Assembly: GCA_034231615.1 (NCBI GenBank)
Contig: CM067310.1
Span: 4,596,510-4,660,509, forward strand
DNA from: Meghimatium bilineatum
Lineage: Eukaryota > Mollusca > Gastropoda > Stylommatophora > Philomycidae
Direction: 5' to 3'
Length of the DNA stretch: 64,000 bases
In this document: positions 1 to 10,625 of the stretch, piece after piece
Layout of the letters: the number at the start of each line of letters is the position of its first letter
How positions within the stretch are numbered: the first letter of the stretch is position 1
Translations under genes and position numbers: made by a program
Notes under the pieces: model-generated
The model's input: only the letters and a program-made list of their open reading frames with translations
Databases searched by the model: none
What the model was told of the DNA's origin: nothing

Positions 1-680
1 AACGTTTATGAAGCTATTTTTCAGGGACTAGCTGAAGGTGGAAGGAGAAGAGGTAGTTATAAAACAAAATTTTAGACATCAAAAGATTAATCAAAGCTTG
101 ATTTGTATAAACTGATTTGCATGATTGAGGACAGGGGTGTTTGGAAGAAGTTACATTGCGGTGTTGTCTTCAATATCCATCTACGAGAATTATTGGATAT
201 GGGTCTTATTATTGTTATAATATTTTAATTTTCCAGGCTTTTATTTCTGTGACCCATCTCTTTCATGGTCGTCCTCTGCTGTTTATCCATTACGTTTGCA
301 TAAAATTTTTAATAAACTGCATATGATGATAGGTAACCTTGTGGTATATTTAAACACTGTAATCTGTTGTTTCTTAATTTAATGTAAAGTTTACATCTTG
401 TTATTCTTTCGATGTTTTCTTTTCTGATTCCGTCTCCTCTTGTTCAAGCCAGAATTCTACGTAACTAAGACACTTCTGTCATAACGAGGTTTCTGTTATC
501 TTTTGGTGTTTATGTCAGAATTTGACACTACATCAAAGTGAAGTAATGATAATGGCTGTGTATAATTATATTTTGGTATTCCTGTTAAGATTTTAGATTT
601 AGAACATAGTTACACAATACTCCAGACAGGAATGAAGACTCAATATATTTTACCGTTGCTATCTTCGCTACATAGTCGTT
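1..680. other. No recognisable gene
   Basis: AT-rich sequence with one 61-residue open frame (141-326, plus) that has no recognisable domain. I see no repeat or RNA gene here. It is the left flank of the first minisatellite. Confidence 0.5.
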
Positions 681-1330
681 GCAGGACAAATGTGCAACCA
701 CAGTGCTGTTGTAGCGGATAAAATGTGCAACCACAGTGCTGTTGTAGCGGATAAAATGTGCAACCACAGTGCTGTTGTAGCGGATAAAATGTGCAACCAC
801 AGTGCTGTTGTAGCGGATAAAATGTGAAACCACAGTGCTGTTGTAGCGGATAAAATGTGCAACCACAGAGCTGTTGTAGCGGATAAAATGTGCAACCACA
901 GAGCTGTTGTAGCGGATAAAATTTGTAACCACAGAGCTGATGTAGCGGATAAAATTTGCAACCACACTGCTGTTGTGGCGGACAAAATTAGCAACCACAG
1001 TGCTGTTGTAGCGGACAAAATGTGCAACCACAGAGCTGTTGTAGCGGATAAAATTTGCAACCACAGTACTGTTGTAGCGGAGAAAATTTGCAACCACAGA
1101 GCTGTTGTAGCCGACACAATGTGCAACCACAGCGCTGTTGTAGCGGCCAGAATTTTCAACCACAGTGCTGTTGTAGCGGACAAAATGTGCAACCACAGAG
1201 CTGTTGTAGCGAATAAAATTTTTAACCACAGAGCCGTTGTAGCGGATAAAAATTTCAACCACAGAGCTGTTGAAGCGGATAAAATTTTCAACCACAGAGC
1301 TGTTGTAGAGGATAAAATCTCCTGTTCACA
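681..1330. repeat. 33-bp minisatellite, about 19 units
   Basis: Head-to-tail 33-bp units with the core AACCACAGTGCTGTTGTAGC. The left units are nearly identical and the right units more diverged (variants AGAGCTG, AGTACTG, GGACAAAAT). Because 33 is a multiple of three and the unit lacks stops in several frames, open frames of 171-268 residues arise on both strands; their repetitive products are artefacts of the period. Homogeneity at the left end suggests recent expansion there. Confidence 0.95.
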
Positions 1331-1707
1331 AAACTGCAACCTGGCACACAGTAACTTCTCCGCAAAATAAGTTGTGGTGAACCCAAGATGATCTAAAACA
1401 AACCGCTCGATACACGAGTAATGATGGACTGTATAGTTAAGTATTGATGGCAGGTATAATAAGCAGATGAACATAAATAATACGAATACTCAGCGATAGA
1501 CCACTAAAATGACAATCAATAATACGAGTACTCAGCGATAGACGACTAAGAAGATTGCAAAGAATGATTAGCAAACGTATTCCACAGCGGATATTGCTTG
1601 ACTAACTTTCGGAAGTGTTTGAAAATAGGAAAATTAATCCCGAGATACAAAGATGTATTCAATGTTTCAGTGTCGAGATATAAAGATGTATTCAAGGTTT
1701 CAATAAT

Positions 1708-1832
1708 GACCGGGAAGACATGCTGAAGTCGGATATCGCTGTACAGTTGAAAACTATGGTAAGACGTAGTGCTTTCAGAGTTCTACATCCAGTTAATCTG
1801 CAGGAGTTCTCGAGCCATGCTGAAGAAGTTAT
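1708..1832 (+). mobile_element. SINE family A, degraded 3' part
   Basis: Matches the better copies at 3470, 11496 and 24605 in the segments CATGCTGAAGTCGGAT and TAATCTGCAGGAGT, ending in GCTGAAGAAG. The middle is diverged and the 5' half is missing. An old copy. Confidence 0.6.
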
Positions 1833-1978
1833 CTATCTGTGGGTCCCACCTAGACAGGTCTGATGGTCATCATTTACAATGTGTGTACCTATCATCTGCA
1901 ACGCCAGGAGACCAATAAAGACAATGCCAATCCTGGATAACATCTGAAGACAACAGTGGTTCTCACATGCTTCTAGAA

Positions 1979-2317
1979 CAGGGGTTGGCAAACTACGGCC
2001 CGCGGGCCGCATGCGGCCCGCCATTGGATATTTTGCGCCCTCAAACACATTTTTAAATACACGAACATTGTTAAAATATTTGCAATACCTTTTATCCATA
2101 TTAGAAAATATACTGTTATAGTGTAAGTCTGTTAGAAATGTAATTTATTTCATAAGTTATCTACATTATGTAAAACTACCTTTCTTTACAATAAAAATAT
2201 TTAATTGATTACTTACCGAGAATTTTAAACAAAAACATACATAATATTATATGCGGCCCTCCAATAGCTTTACAATTTTCAATGCGGCCCTCTGCACAAA
2301 AAGTTTGCCCACCCCTG
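1979..2317. mobile_element. hAT-type MITE with TIRs and 8-bp target duplication
   Basis: The left end reads CAGGGGTTGGCAAAC and the right end, read on the minus strand, CAGGGGTGGGCAAAC. These are terminal inverted repeats of the CAGGGGTSGGCAAAC type known from hAT transposons. The flanks are TTCTAGAA (1971-1978) and TTCTAGAC (2318-2325), an 8-bp duplication with one mismatch, the length expected for hAT. GCGGCCC motifs lie just inside both ends (ATGCGGCCCG and ATGCGGCCCT). There is no transposase frame, so the 339-bp copy is non-autonomous. Confidence 0.88.
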
Positions 2318-2364
2318 TTCTAGACTACCATCAGACAGTGTTCATAAAAAAATCATTACTATAC

Positions 2365-2525
2365 AGACCCGATGAATGCAAAGTCAGTGGGAGACCTTGA
2401 AAACGATGGATTACAGAAATAAAAGAGTCAACGAAAACAAACATATATGAAGCACACAAAAAACCATCTTCAGAGAACTTCTCTACCCCTGCCGCTGCAA
2501 GTCATAAAGGGGTAATAAAGCGAAA
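2365..2525 (+). pseudogene. Possible retrotransposon C-terminal remnant
   Basis: One frame reads SGRP, a stop, KRWITEIKEST. This resembles the GRP(R/K)xRW(I/L) segment near the C-terminus of endonuclease-reverse-transcriptase proteins. It is short and broken, and a chance match is possible. Confidence 0.3.
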
Positions 2526-2667
2526 ATAATGAAACATGTCACCACTTTAACATCAGAAGATCATAATCAAAGTTAAACAACAAAGGATAAAGTATATTTT
2601 TATACCAATACTGTGTTATCAATGTTAAACATGGATACTGTCATCTTCACACAAGAGATAGCTGATA

Positions 2668-2888
2668 GCATATGAAATGTAATGATTGAGAATGAAATGA
2701 TTGAGAATTTAATGATTGAGAATGAAATGATTGAGAATGTAATGATTGAGAATGAAATGATTGAGAATGTAATGATTGAAAATGTAATGATTGAAAATGT
2801 AATAATTGAAAATGTAATGATTGAAAATGTAATGATTGAGAATGAAATGATTGAAAATGAAATGATTGAAAATGTAATGATTGATCAT
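2668..2888. repeat. 15-bp minisatellite
   Basis: About 14-15 units of ATGATTGAGAATGAA and the variant ATGATTGAAAATGTA. The 15-bp period is a multiple of three, so both strands stay open for 72-79 residues; this is not a gene. Variants GAG/GAA and GAA/GTA are interspersed. Confidence 0.95.
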
Positions 2889-3099
2889 TACTGCAATCAG
2901 ATTAGGCAGGTTATGAAATGATGACACTAGTAATAAAATAGGCAGTATAGATGTATGTTGAATATATCCGGGGACATCAAATATTATAGTTTGTGGATGA
3001 TTTGCATACCACTCCCCATTAATCGGTTATCTTTCCCCTGGTGAAGTGAATGATGGTTGACAGCATCCACACTTGCCGTTAAACGTAGGGATGGGAGTC

Positions 3100-3325
3100 T
3101 CAGTTGTTCCAATGCCATATGTATCGTCTAGGTTGCATTAAGTTAATTTTTGTTCAAAGTTATCGTGCTATTTTCTATCCATCGTTTTTATCTTTACCTC
3201 TGACTTTACTTCTTTTGTTCTCTGGTCGTATTAGCATTTCCTTTGGGTTCATTCTCATAAAGCGACCTAACCATTTTACTTGCTGTCTTTCAATATGTTC
3301 AGGCCGACGATGTGCTTGAACTAGT
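3100..3325 (-). pseudogene. Reverse-transcriptase C-terminal fragment
   Basis: The minus strand reads HIERQQVKWFGRFMRMN and continues into a basic segment (RSKVRGKDKN). This is the xRQxxWFGHxxRM block that follows the RT domain in many metazoan endonuclease-RT non-LTR retrotransposons. The rest of the protein is absent and there are stops upstream. It lies beside a 3'-end repeat (3326-3469). Confidence 0.6.
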
Positions 3326-3469
3326 TACGTGCCCTGATGCCGACGTCTGTTTCGGCGGCATTAGACTCGAAACACCATCGAGTCGGATGGCTGCTGGAAC
3401 AGATGGTGGAGCACTTATGGGAATGCCTCGCTTGCTGTGAGGCCAGTTTCCAATCAAGAATCAAGATCG
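3326..3469 (+). repeat. Interspersed repeat I, likely LINE 3' end
   Basis: Shares GGCTGCTGGAACAGATGG-type sequence and the terminus CCAGTTTC plus AATCAAGAA with 48790-48950 (minus) and, more distantly, with 31070-31165. The last of these directly follows an RNase H coding region. I infer that this is the 3' untranslated end of that retrotransposon family. Confidence 0.55.
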
Positions 3470-3771
3470 CCCGTGTGTTGCCGGGGTCTTAAAGGGGAGC
3501 AAAGAATAACAACACTATTTACCTTCCATGCATGTCGTAAGAGGCGACTAAGGAGGTTATGGGATGGAGTTTGCTGCTCCATCCCAAATAGGGCGAGTGA
3601 CCCAAAGCCATGCTGAAATCGGATGTGTCAGGAAGAAAGGAAGAAAAAAATAAAGGGTTTATCACAGCAATTCTGTAAACCATGACACAACGCATGCCGT
3701 TCTCCGGACTACATCCTGCTAATCTGCAGGAGTTTGAGAACGAACGCAGAAGAAGAAGAAGAAGAAGAATC
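3470..3771 (+). mobile_element. SINE family A, near full length
   Basis: Runs from GTGTTGCCGGGGTC through TGCATGTCGTAAGAGGCGAC, GGTTATGGGATGGAGTT, ATGCTGAAATCGGATGTGTC and CCATGACACAACGCATGC to TAATCTGCAGGAGTTTGAGA and a (GAA)n tail. Flanked by AAGAATCAAGAT on both sides, a possible 12-bp target duplication, although the left flank is itself repetitive. There is an insertion near 3640 (GGAAGAAAGGAAG). No coding capacity. Confidence 0.85.
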
Positions 3772-3779
3772 AAGATATG

Positions 3780-4510
3780 TTCAGTACATGATATTATACC
3801 TACTTTCTCCCTAATTTCTTCCTGTCATATTGTGTCTAATTTAGTAACTATTGCAGCTTTTCTCAGACACTTTATTCTAAACTTCCCCACAAGTGCATAT
3901 CATTTTAATTTATAATTTTATGATTGTAATGCAGAGGCAAAGTATGCCCAAAAATAAATGGATAGATAAAAAAACACCAAAAACATTTTAAACAAACACG
4001 GATGTAGCTATCACAACAAAGGACACATATCTGGCTTTGGAATGAAAATTAAAGCCCTATCACACGCTTAATAGCACATGCCAACCAGTAGTGACGCCAC
4101 ACGCCTCGGGTGAGATAATATGCAACAAGCAGAAAACTTGTAAAAAAACACTAAATCTGATTTACTTTCCATAAGGAAAGAAAACCCACGCCTCTCTAGA
4201 ATGAATATTACATTACACATAAAAAAAAACATATTTCTCATAACAAAAAACGCTGTCAGTTCACAGGAAGGGAGTCCCTCATCAAATAAGCAGTCATGTA
4301 GTCTCATTAGCTCATCCTTCAAAAGTGACACAGTTTGTCATTTTCCTTGATATTCATTAGTGAATTGTATACTTTTCTGTCGACAACCAATGAAAATCAC
4401 AGGAAAAATAACTGTATCGGTTCTGCAGGTGCATCACCGATGACTGCACTGGGCTAAATAATTATGAGGGGCTCGTAGGAAAAACACGTATTTACATTTT
4501 TTATAAACAC
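3780..4510. other. No recognisable gene
   Basis: AT-rich. Open frames (77 and 87 residues) show no domain. A ~40-bp segment at 4362-4402 (TTGTATACTTTTCTGTCGAC, AACCAATGAAAATCAC) recurs at 44325-44366, so a fragment of an interspersed repeat is present. Confidence 0.5.
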
Positions 4511-4511
4511 A

Positions 4512-4919
4512 TTCTCTCACTGTATCCTTACATCGCCAAGTAAATTCAAGTAGGGAGCATGAAGATAAACTGTATCCTTACACCGCCAAGTAAATTCAAG
4601 TAGGGAGCATGAAGATAAACTGTATCCTTACACCGCCAAGTAAATTCAAGTAGGGAGCATGAAGATAAACTGTATCCTTACACCGCCAAGTAAATTCAAG
4701 TAGGGAGCATGAAGATAAACTGTATCCTTACACCGCCAAGTAAATTCAAGTAGGGAGCATGAAGGTAAACTGTATCCTTACACCGCCAAGTAAATTCAAG
4801 TAGGGAGCATGAAGGTAAACTGTATCCTTACACCGCCAAGTAAATTCAAGTAGGGAGCATGAAGGTAAACTGTATCCTTACACCGCCAAGTAAATTCAAG
4901 TAGGGAGCATAAAGGTAAA
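4512..4919. repeat. 50-bp minisatellite, 8 units
   Basis: Eight almost identical 50-bp units with core ACCGCCAAGTAAATTCAAGT. The first unit has ACATCGCC and the rest ACACCGCC. Early units read GAAGATAAAC, later ones GAAGGTAAAC, and the last AAAGGTAAAC. Substitutions lie in blocks, which suggests successive duplication from each side of the boundary near 4765. Confidence 0.97.
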
Positions 4920-5159
4920 CGACAACATAACAAGGACCTAGTTCAATTACCGTCAGCCTCAAGAACCTTACGTCATCAGACTTTCTTCACGCCTCAGGTA
5001 ATGTTTAGCTCTCAGCTGTATGTATGTTCTGGCTTACAACAATATTAGTGTCAGAATTTAACGGTCTGTAACCAGTCTCCCAGAACGCAATTTCAACTAC
5101 AACATTTTAAACGATATTTTAATGATGAGGGTAGCTATGTTCAAATAAATTGAAAATAT

Positions 5160-5290
5160 TTTGTTAAAGAGGTATCGATATTTTGTTAAAGAGGTATCGA
5201 TATTTTGTAAAAGGGGCATCGATATTTTGTTAATTAGGTATCGATATTTTGTGGAAGAGTATCGATATTTTGTGGAAGTTGGAGTGTAGA
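5160..5290. repeat. 22-bp minisatellite, about 5-6 units
   Basis: Degenerate units of the form GGTATCGATATTTTGTTAAA; each has an ATCGAT palindrome. Length varies between units. Confidence 0.85.
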
Positions 5291-5430
5291 AAGATGTTGC
5301 TGGGATGGGGGTCAAGGTATCGATATGTTTTGTAAAAGAGTTCGATTTTATTTCATAATATAGTACAGATAATGAGAGTTGCTGTCTTGGTAATGAGATA
5401 CAGAAGAATGTACAGAAGAATATTCAAAAT

Positions 5431-5490
5431 GCCATCACACATCAAACATCACACATCAAACATCACACATCAAACATCACACATCAAACA
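5431..5490. repeat. 14-bp tandem repeat, 4 units
   Basis: Perfect CATCACACATCAAA repeats ending in CAATCAATAAAG. Confidence 0.92.
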
Positions 5491-5513
5491 ATCAATAAAG
5501 ATGCAATAAGAAC

Positions 5514-5897
5514 ATTAAATATAGACGAGGTTTAGCTTTTAGACGAGATTTAGCTATAGACGAGGTTTAGCTTTTAGACGAGGTCTAGCTAAAGGCGAGG
5601 TGTAGCTATAGACGAGGTTTAGCTATTGACGAGGTTTAGCTAAAGACGAGGTTTAGCTATTGACGAGGTTTAGCTATAGGCGAGGTTTAGCTAAAGGCGA
5701 GGTGTAGCTATAGACGAGGTTTAGCTATAGGCGAAGTTTAGCTATAGGCGAAGTTTAGCTATAGACGAGGTTTAGCTATAGGCGAAGCTTAGCTAAAGAC
5801 GAGGTTTAGCTAAAGATGAGGTGTAGCTATAGACGAGGTGTAGCTATAGACGAGATTTAGCTATAGGCGAGGTGTAGCTATAGGCGAGGTTTAGTTA
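5514..5897. repeat. 17-bp minisatellite, about 22 units
   Basis: Units of GACGAGGTTTAGCTATA with interspersed variants GGCGAAGTT, GGTGTAGC and AGCTAAAG. The array ends at a retroelement-like segment (5900-6210). Confidence 0.95.
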
Positions 5898-6520
5898 ATA
5901 GGAAACACATTTAATACAACATAACACATATAATAACTTACAAAGTGACGTTTCGACCAAAATTACTTTATGAAAAATATATTCACAAAAAAGGAGTAAG
6001 AACAGCGCTATTGACGTTCACACGGCAGAGCTTAATATTTGATACATAACCCGGAAAAGTTGAAATTAGAAGGTCAGAATTGAAACAACACAAACATAAA
6101 GTAGGGACAACACACTGAAATATCGATGAAACAAGACAAATGGAGAAATAACGGAACAACATGATATTAATCATACAACTGATGGGCATTGATCCCAAAG
6201 GGTTCACAAGTTGACAAATATCCTTAGAAATCTATGAACATGGTATAGTTACTGTTAGTGGTACGTCAAGTCAGTGCAGAGGAGAGACTGTGCGTCCACT
6301 CCAGAAAGAACCAAAGAAAACACACCAACAAAACGTACTTGGGTAGCTTGTACACCCTTAGATTGTAAAGGTCGTTCATCCTCCGCTCCAGCATCCATGT
6401 GATCTTCGGGACTTTTCAAACAATTTACTTTTCCTTCCCTCACCTTTAGATACTCCCATTTCTAACAGTCTCTGTATCTGTACGTTCTCAGCCTCATTAA
6501 CATCATCTGGTAGTAAGGCC
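5898..6520. other. Unassigned segment with a GAAACGTC motif
   Basis: No coding region recognised (frames of 62 and 74 residues lack domains). The minus strand holds TTTTGGTCGAAACGTCAC near 5945-5965. The same kind of motif occurs at 25590-25625 (minus) and 26480-26510 (plus), so this is probably part of a dispersed element. Confidence 0.45.
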
Positions 6521-6524
6521 CACA

Positions 6525-7230
6525 TAGTAACTCAGGCCCACATAGGTACTCAGGTCGCACAGAGGTACTCAGGTCGCACATATGTGCTCAGGTTGCCCAT
6601 AGGTACTCGGGTCGCTAATAAGTACTCAGGTCGCACATATGTACTCAGGTCCACATAGGTACTCGGGTCGCTAATAAGTACTCGGTTCGCTAATAAGTAC
6701 TGAAGTCGCACATAGGTACTCGGGTCGCTAATAAGTACTCAGGTCGTTCATAGGTACTCAGGTTGCCCATATGTACTCGGGTCGCTAATAAGTACTCAGG
6801 TCGCACATAGGTACTCAGGTCGCACATATGTACTCAGGTCCACATAGGTACTCGGGTCGCTAATAAGTACTCGGTTCGCTAATAAGTACTGAAGTCGCAC
6901 ATAGGTACTCGGGTCGCTAATAAGTACTCAGGTCGTTCATAGGTACTCAGGTTGCCCATATGTACTCGGGTCGCTAATAAGTACTAAGGTCGCACATATG
7001 TACTCAGGTCCACATAGGTACTCGGGTCGCTAATAAGTACTCGGGTCGCTAATAAGTACTGAAGTCGCACATAGGTACTCGGGTCGCTAATAAGTACTCA
7101 GGTCGTTCATAGGTACTCAGGTTGCCCATATGTACTCGGGTCGCTAATAAGTACTCAGGTCGTTCATAGGTACTCAGGTCACTCATAGGTACTTTAGTCG
7201 CCCAAAGGTACTTCGGTCGCCTATAGATAC
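6525..7230. repeat. 19-bp minisatellite with higher-order blocks
   Basis: About 37 units of the types GTACTCGGGTCGCTAATAA and GTACTCAGGTCGCACATAG. A block beginning GCTAATAAGTACTCAGG and passing through the marker unit GTACTGAAGTCGCAC recurs at about 6615, 6784 and 6972, a higher-order period of about 170-190 bp. Some units are 18 bp (AGGTCCACATAG). Confidence 0.95.
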
Positions 7231-7274
7231 TCAGGTCTGCCACTCGATATGTCTCTCAGTATATACTCAATCCT

Positions 7275-7577
7275 ATTTTGACGAGGTCGTCATCTTCTTC
7301 TGCGTTTGTTATCAAACTCCTGCAGATTAGCAAGCTGTAGTTCAGATAACGAATTTCGTGGTGTCAAGGTTTACACTTTTGAATATGCAGCGATATATGC
7401 GCCATTCGGCATGACAAACCGACTTCAGTATGACTTCTGGGATACTTTTACCAAATATGGAATGGTACAGCCAAATCACCCCAACACTTCCTTAGTCGCC
7501 TCTTGCACCATATATAGAAGGTAAACAGTTTTACTATTATCGTCTCCCCTTTCGGCCCCCGGCAACACAGGGGCGAC
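7275..7577 (-). mobile_element. SINE family A, full-length but diverged
   Basis: Minus-strand copy: TCTTCTTCTGCGTTTG tail complement, ATCAAACTCCTGCAGATTAG, GCAGCGATATATGCGCC, TTAGTCGCCTCTTGCACC, and the head complement TTTCGGCCCCCGGCAACACA. Many substitutions relative to 34560 and 24605. No target duplication found. Confidence 0.8.
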
Positions 7578-7770
7578 ACAAAAGATATGATGTTGTTTTT
7601 CGCTTTGTCTTCAATAAGCCGCAACCACCTTCACTAAGAAATGAACCCATGACAATAAACAAACTAATTCTTTACCTTTACAGTGACTTGTAGAGAAGTT
7701 TATAGAGACTGGAAAACCTCACAGAGATTAGAGGATAGGAGGACCAGATGAAGAGTTACTGGCAGTATTC

Positions 7771-7976
7771 TCACAAATTTCATCTTTTCTCTATAATTTA
7801 TTATCACAAATTTCATCTTTTCTCTATATTTATTTTTACAATTTTCATCTTTTCTCTACAATTTATTATCACAATTTTCATCTTTCTTCCATAATTTATT
7901 ATCACAATTGTCATCTTTTCTCTATAATTTATTATCACAATTTTTATCTTTTCTCTATAATTTATTCAATGTATTA
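7771..7976. repeat. 33-bp AT-rich tandem repeat, about 6 units
   Basis: Units contain CATCTTTTCTCTATAATTTA and TTATCACAATTT with length variation. No coding potential. Confidence 0.92.
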
Positions 7977-8507
7977 TTTTTCAGCGATGTGCCATTTCTA
8001 AAACTGCTTATAGATTTGCTTTTTTGGTATCCATATTTCTGAACATTGAACAGTTACACCCAAAAATGGGAATAATTACTGTTTGCATGGCCATTTTGAA
8101 CGTGATCCCAGCACGCAGAACATAATAAGGTCAGCAGGTTCCTGTTTTCGCAGGTCAAGTTATTAGACGTAAAATCATAGCACGCGCGACGATTTTTCAA
8201 TAAATATCTTCCTTCAGACAAATCGATTTGAAATAAACGAACATTACATAAGCAATATTGTCAAGTCTTGGGGGAAAATAATAGAGTTTTGGCACTTAGA
8301 GTAAAGAAACAGTGATAACATATCGTTCTTTCTTGTTTGCACTTCTTGAATATGAACAAGTTTATTTGTTTGCGTGTCGGATTAGATAACCATGTACGAT
8401 AGAAAAAGTCCTGCTTTTTTAAACCTAAAACAGGACTCAATGTAACCATGGCGACACATCAGGACTTGGAGCGAGAAGTGAATCTCCCACCCTTAACGGC
8501 GAGTGTG
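7977..8507. other. No recognisable gene
   Basis: AT-rich spacer with a 62-residue minus frame of no recognisable kind. Nothing else seen. Confidence 0.5.
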
Positions 8508-8518
8508 TATACGACCAA

Positions 8519-8791
8519 ACAGGAGCCGCGTTAGCGCAGTGGTTAGAGCACTGGCTTCGCATATGAGTGGTCCTGGGCTCATTCTCCAGTTGAGGCGGAA
8601 ATGATTTCCAGATCGCAACGGCTCCCGGGTCAACCCAGCTTCAAATGGGTACCGGATTAATCCGGGAAGTAAAGACTGCGAGGGAGAGGAGATTGCTACC
8701 GCCCTCATTTGCAGAGCCTCTGAAATGTGAGATCGCTAACATCTCACACCCCTACGACATTAATAAATGCTATGGGTTACTTTCCTTTTTT
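8519..8791 (+). mobile_element. tRNA-derived SINE-1 with target duplication
   Basis: The head GGAGCCGCGTTAGCGCAGTG carries a pol III A-box-like TAGCGCAGTGG (8532-8542) and a degenerate B-box GGGCTCATTCTCC (8575-8587). The body runs through GCGATCTG-like and GGTACCGGATTAATCCGG sequence to TTAATAAATGCTATGGGTTA. The copy is flanked by the perfect 11-bp repeat TATACGACCAA (8508-8518, 8792-8802). Two further copies are at 39967-40235 and 50255-50525. The tRNA-like head explains its transcription; it has no coding capacity. Confidence 0.92.
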
Positions 8792-8802
8792 TATACGACC
8801 AA

Positions 8803-9250
8803 GCGTCCTTCATCTGGGAAAAGACAATAGAGATTAGTTTTTGTATATAAATATGAGACTAGGACACAGAAGAACATTGTCCCTCAACCACTAACACAGA
8901 ATTAACACATTTCCAAATATATACTGTTGGGTTGTTGTTGTTTTTTTCAATATCAAATTAACGGAATAAATGAATGAATGAAGATTAAGTGGAGATGATA
9001 AGCATTTCAGGGGCAGCGAGAAAGGGATAATTGTCCCTTGTAAACAGAATAGAGTTAAACATTAGGACATCTGTTTCTGTTTTTTTTGTTTTGCTCAAAT
9101 AGAAAACAATCATCTGTTTTGTGTCTTTCTTCATATTGGCAACATCGAAATGAACCACGGATCTTTAGATACATGGATGCGTTGCACGATTTGTCACGTC
9201 ATGAAAACGGTTGTTAAAAAAGACTTCCAGAGACACTTATCTATCTATAT
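8803..9250. other. No recognisable gene
   Basis: AT-rich, with short T and A tracts. Nothing supported. Confidence 0.45.
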
Positions 9251-9251
9251 G

Positions 9252-9485
9252 ACGTGTCCTTTGCTGAGCGTCGTCCTACCACTCTGTAAGCTCCTTTGCT
9301 GAGCGTCGTCCTACCACTCTGTAAGCTTCTTGGTTTTTGTTCAAGCTGCACACTTTCTTCCAATGTCACGTTCAGAAAGTCTTCGATTATGATGTGTCCA
9401 TCGTAGTCTAGTTTTCTTCCTGATTTTTTCTCTCCATAATTAATCTTTCTAAACCATTGTATCTCTGTATAAGAGAGACCACGAG
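9252..9485 (-). pseudogene. Probable RT C-terminal remnant with 35-bp duplication
   Basis: The minus strand read with frame changes gives LDYDGHIIIEDFLNVTLEES, similar in layout to the C-terminal tail of endonuclease-RT proteins. It is preceded by an ERLIMERK segment. A 35-bp direct duplication (9257-9291, 9292-9326) lies at its end. The assignment rests on a short frame-shifted stretch. Confidence 0.4.
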
Positions 9486-9526
9486 AACAATTTTAAAATT
9501 GGGGAATCCCGACTCATTCAGTAAGT

Positions 9527-9851
9527 CTAAAACATGTCCCAATGCATGAAATTAAATTATAAAACATGACCCAATGCATGAAATTAAATTATAAAACATG
9601 ACCCAATGCATGAAATTAAATTATAAAACATGACCCAATGCATGAAATTAAATTATAAAACATGTCCCAATGCATGAAATTAAATTATAAAACATGACCC
9701 AATGCATGAAATTAAATTATAAAACATGACCCAATGCATGAAATTAAATTATAAAACATGTCTCAATGCATGAAATTAAATTATAATCATGACCCAACGC
9801 ATGAAATTAAATTATAAAACATGTCCCAATGCATGAAATTAAATTATATTT
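9527..9851. repeat. 32-bp minisatellite, 10 units
   Basis: Units hold CCCAATGCATGAAATTAAAT; the ATGCAT palindrome recurs in each unit except the one reading CCCAACGCATG. Variants ACATGTCCC and ACATGACCC alternate irregularly. Confidence 0.97.
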
Positions 9852-10165
9852 ATTATATTAAGAATTATAGCGATAAATCTTGAATGGCCTTGTGACTTTT
9901 AAAGAATGTTTAGTAAATCAGGGGCATTTTTTAGGCGTCAGGGGATTTAGAGGATAATTCAATGTGTATCAAAAAGAGTAGGGAAGGGGAGGCACAGTAA
10001 AATAAACTGAGAACCACTGCCTTACAGTACTATGAGTTTCCTATGTCAAGATATACAAAAATAGGTAGGTGTGTTACCAAAATAAAACATAAAACTACTT
10101 AACAACGAGATACGGGGACAGACGGGGATTTATCCCTATGATGAGTTTCCTAGTAGTTTTTGAGC
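9852..10165. other. No recognisable gene
   Basis: AT-rich spacer between the 32-bp array and family G. Nothing supported. Confidence 0.45.
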
Positions 10166-10625
10166 TAAACCGGGAACGTCGGCGGTAAAGAAAACCGCTG
10201 TACAGGATTTTATTTGTTACGTTTTTCAATATTGTCGTGATTTTCGTTGGTAAATATTTATATACTTGGAATCACGTGCCAAATATAGCCAAGGTCGAGC
10301 AACGAAATGTATGGAAGTAATCAAAATCGGCCTTTCAGGTCATGCTAATCATTTCTGTAAACAGGTCTTAATTTAGGAGTCCGGTCGTGGATATACCGTA
10401 AGAAATCAATCGCCAGTAGAAGACTGACCAACAGTGTTCAAATAAGCATCGTGATTAATGTTTTAGATTATTACCGTGTTTTCCGTTGGTAGCTATTTAT
10501 AAAATTTGTGTCACATGATAACACCAGTCATCGAAATGCACAGGAATAATCGAGAGAACACCCCCCCCCTCCCCACAAAAGGCTTGTTTGAATTCTGTTG
10601 GCAGGTTTTCTATTGGCAAAAGTCA
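10166..10625 (+). mobile_element. Family G element, two adjacent diverged copies
   Basis: Both halves (about 10180-10400 and 10450-10620) carry the marker order GTGATTTTCGTTGGTAA / ATTTATATACTTGGAATCAC, then CAAATATAGCC and a CGAAATG(T/C)A stretch. Other copies lie at 12100, 22385, 24458, 25015 and 58680. No frame of interest. The element type is uncertain; terminal complementarity is seen only in the 24458 copy. Confidence 0.6.

Noticed and set aside
585..1474. Three overlapping frames in a 33-bp array
   Set aside because: Same reason: the period is a multiple of three and the unit lacks stops.
3519..3773. Minus frame NSCRLAGCSPENGMRCVMVY, seen again at several loci
   Set aside because: It is the translation of SINE family A and recurs with each copy, not a conserved protein.
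8519..8600. Functional tRNA gene at the SINE-1 head
   Set aside because: It lacks a proper cloverleaf, the B-box is degenerate, and the sequence recurs with the same non-tRNA body at three sites.
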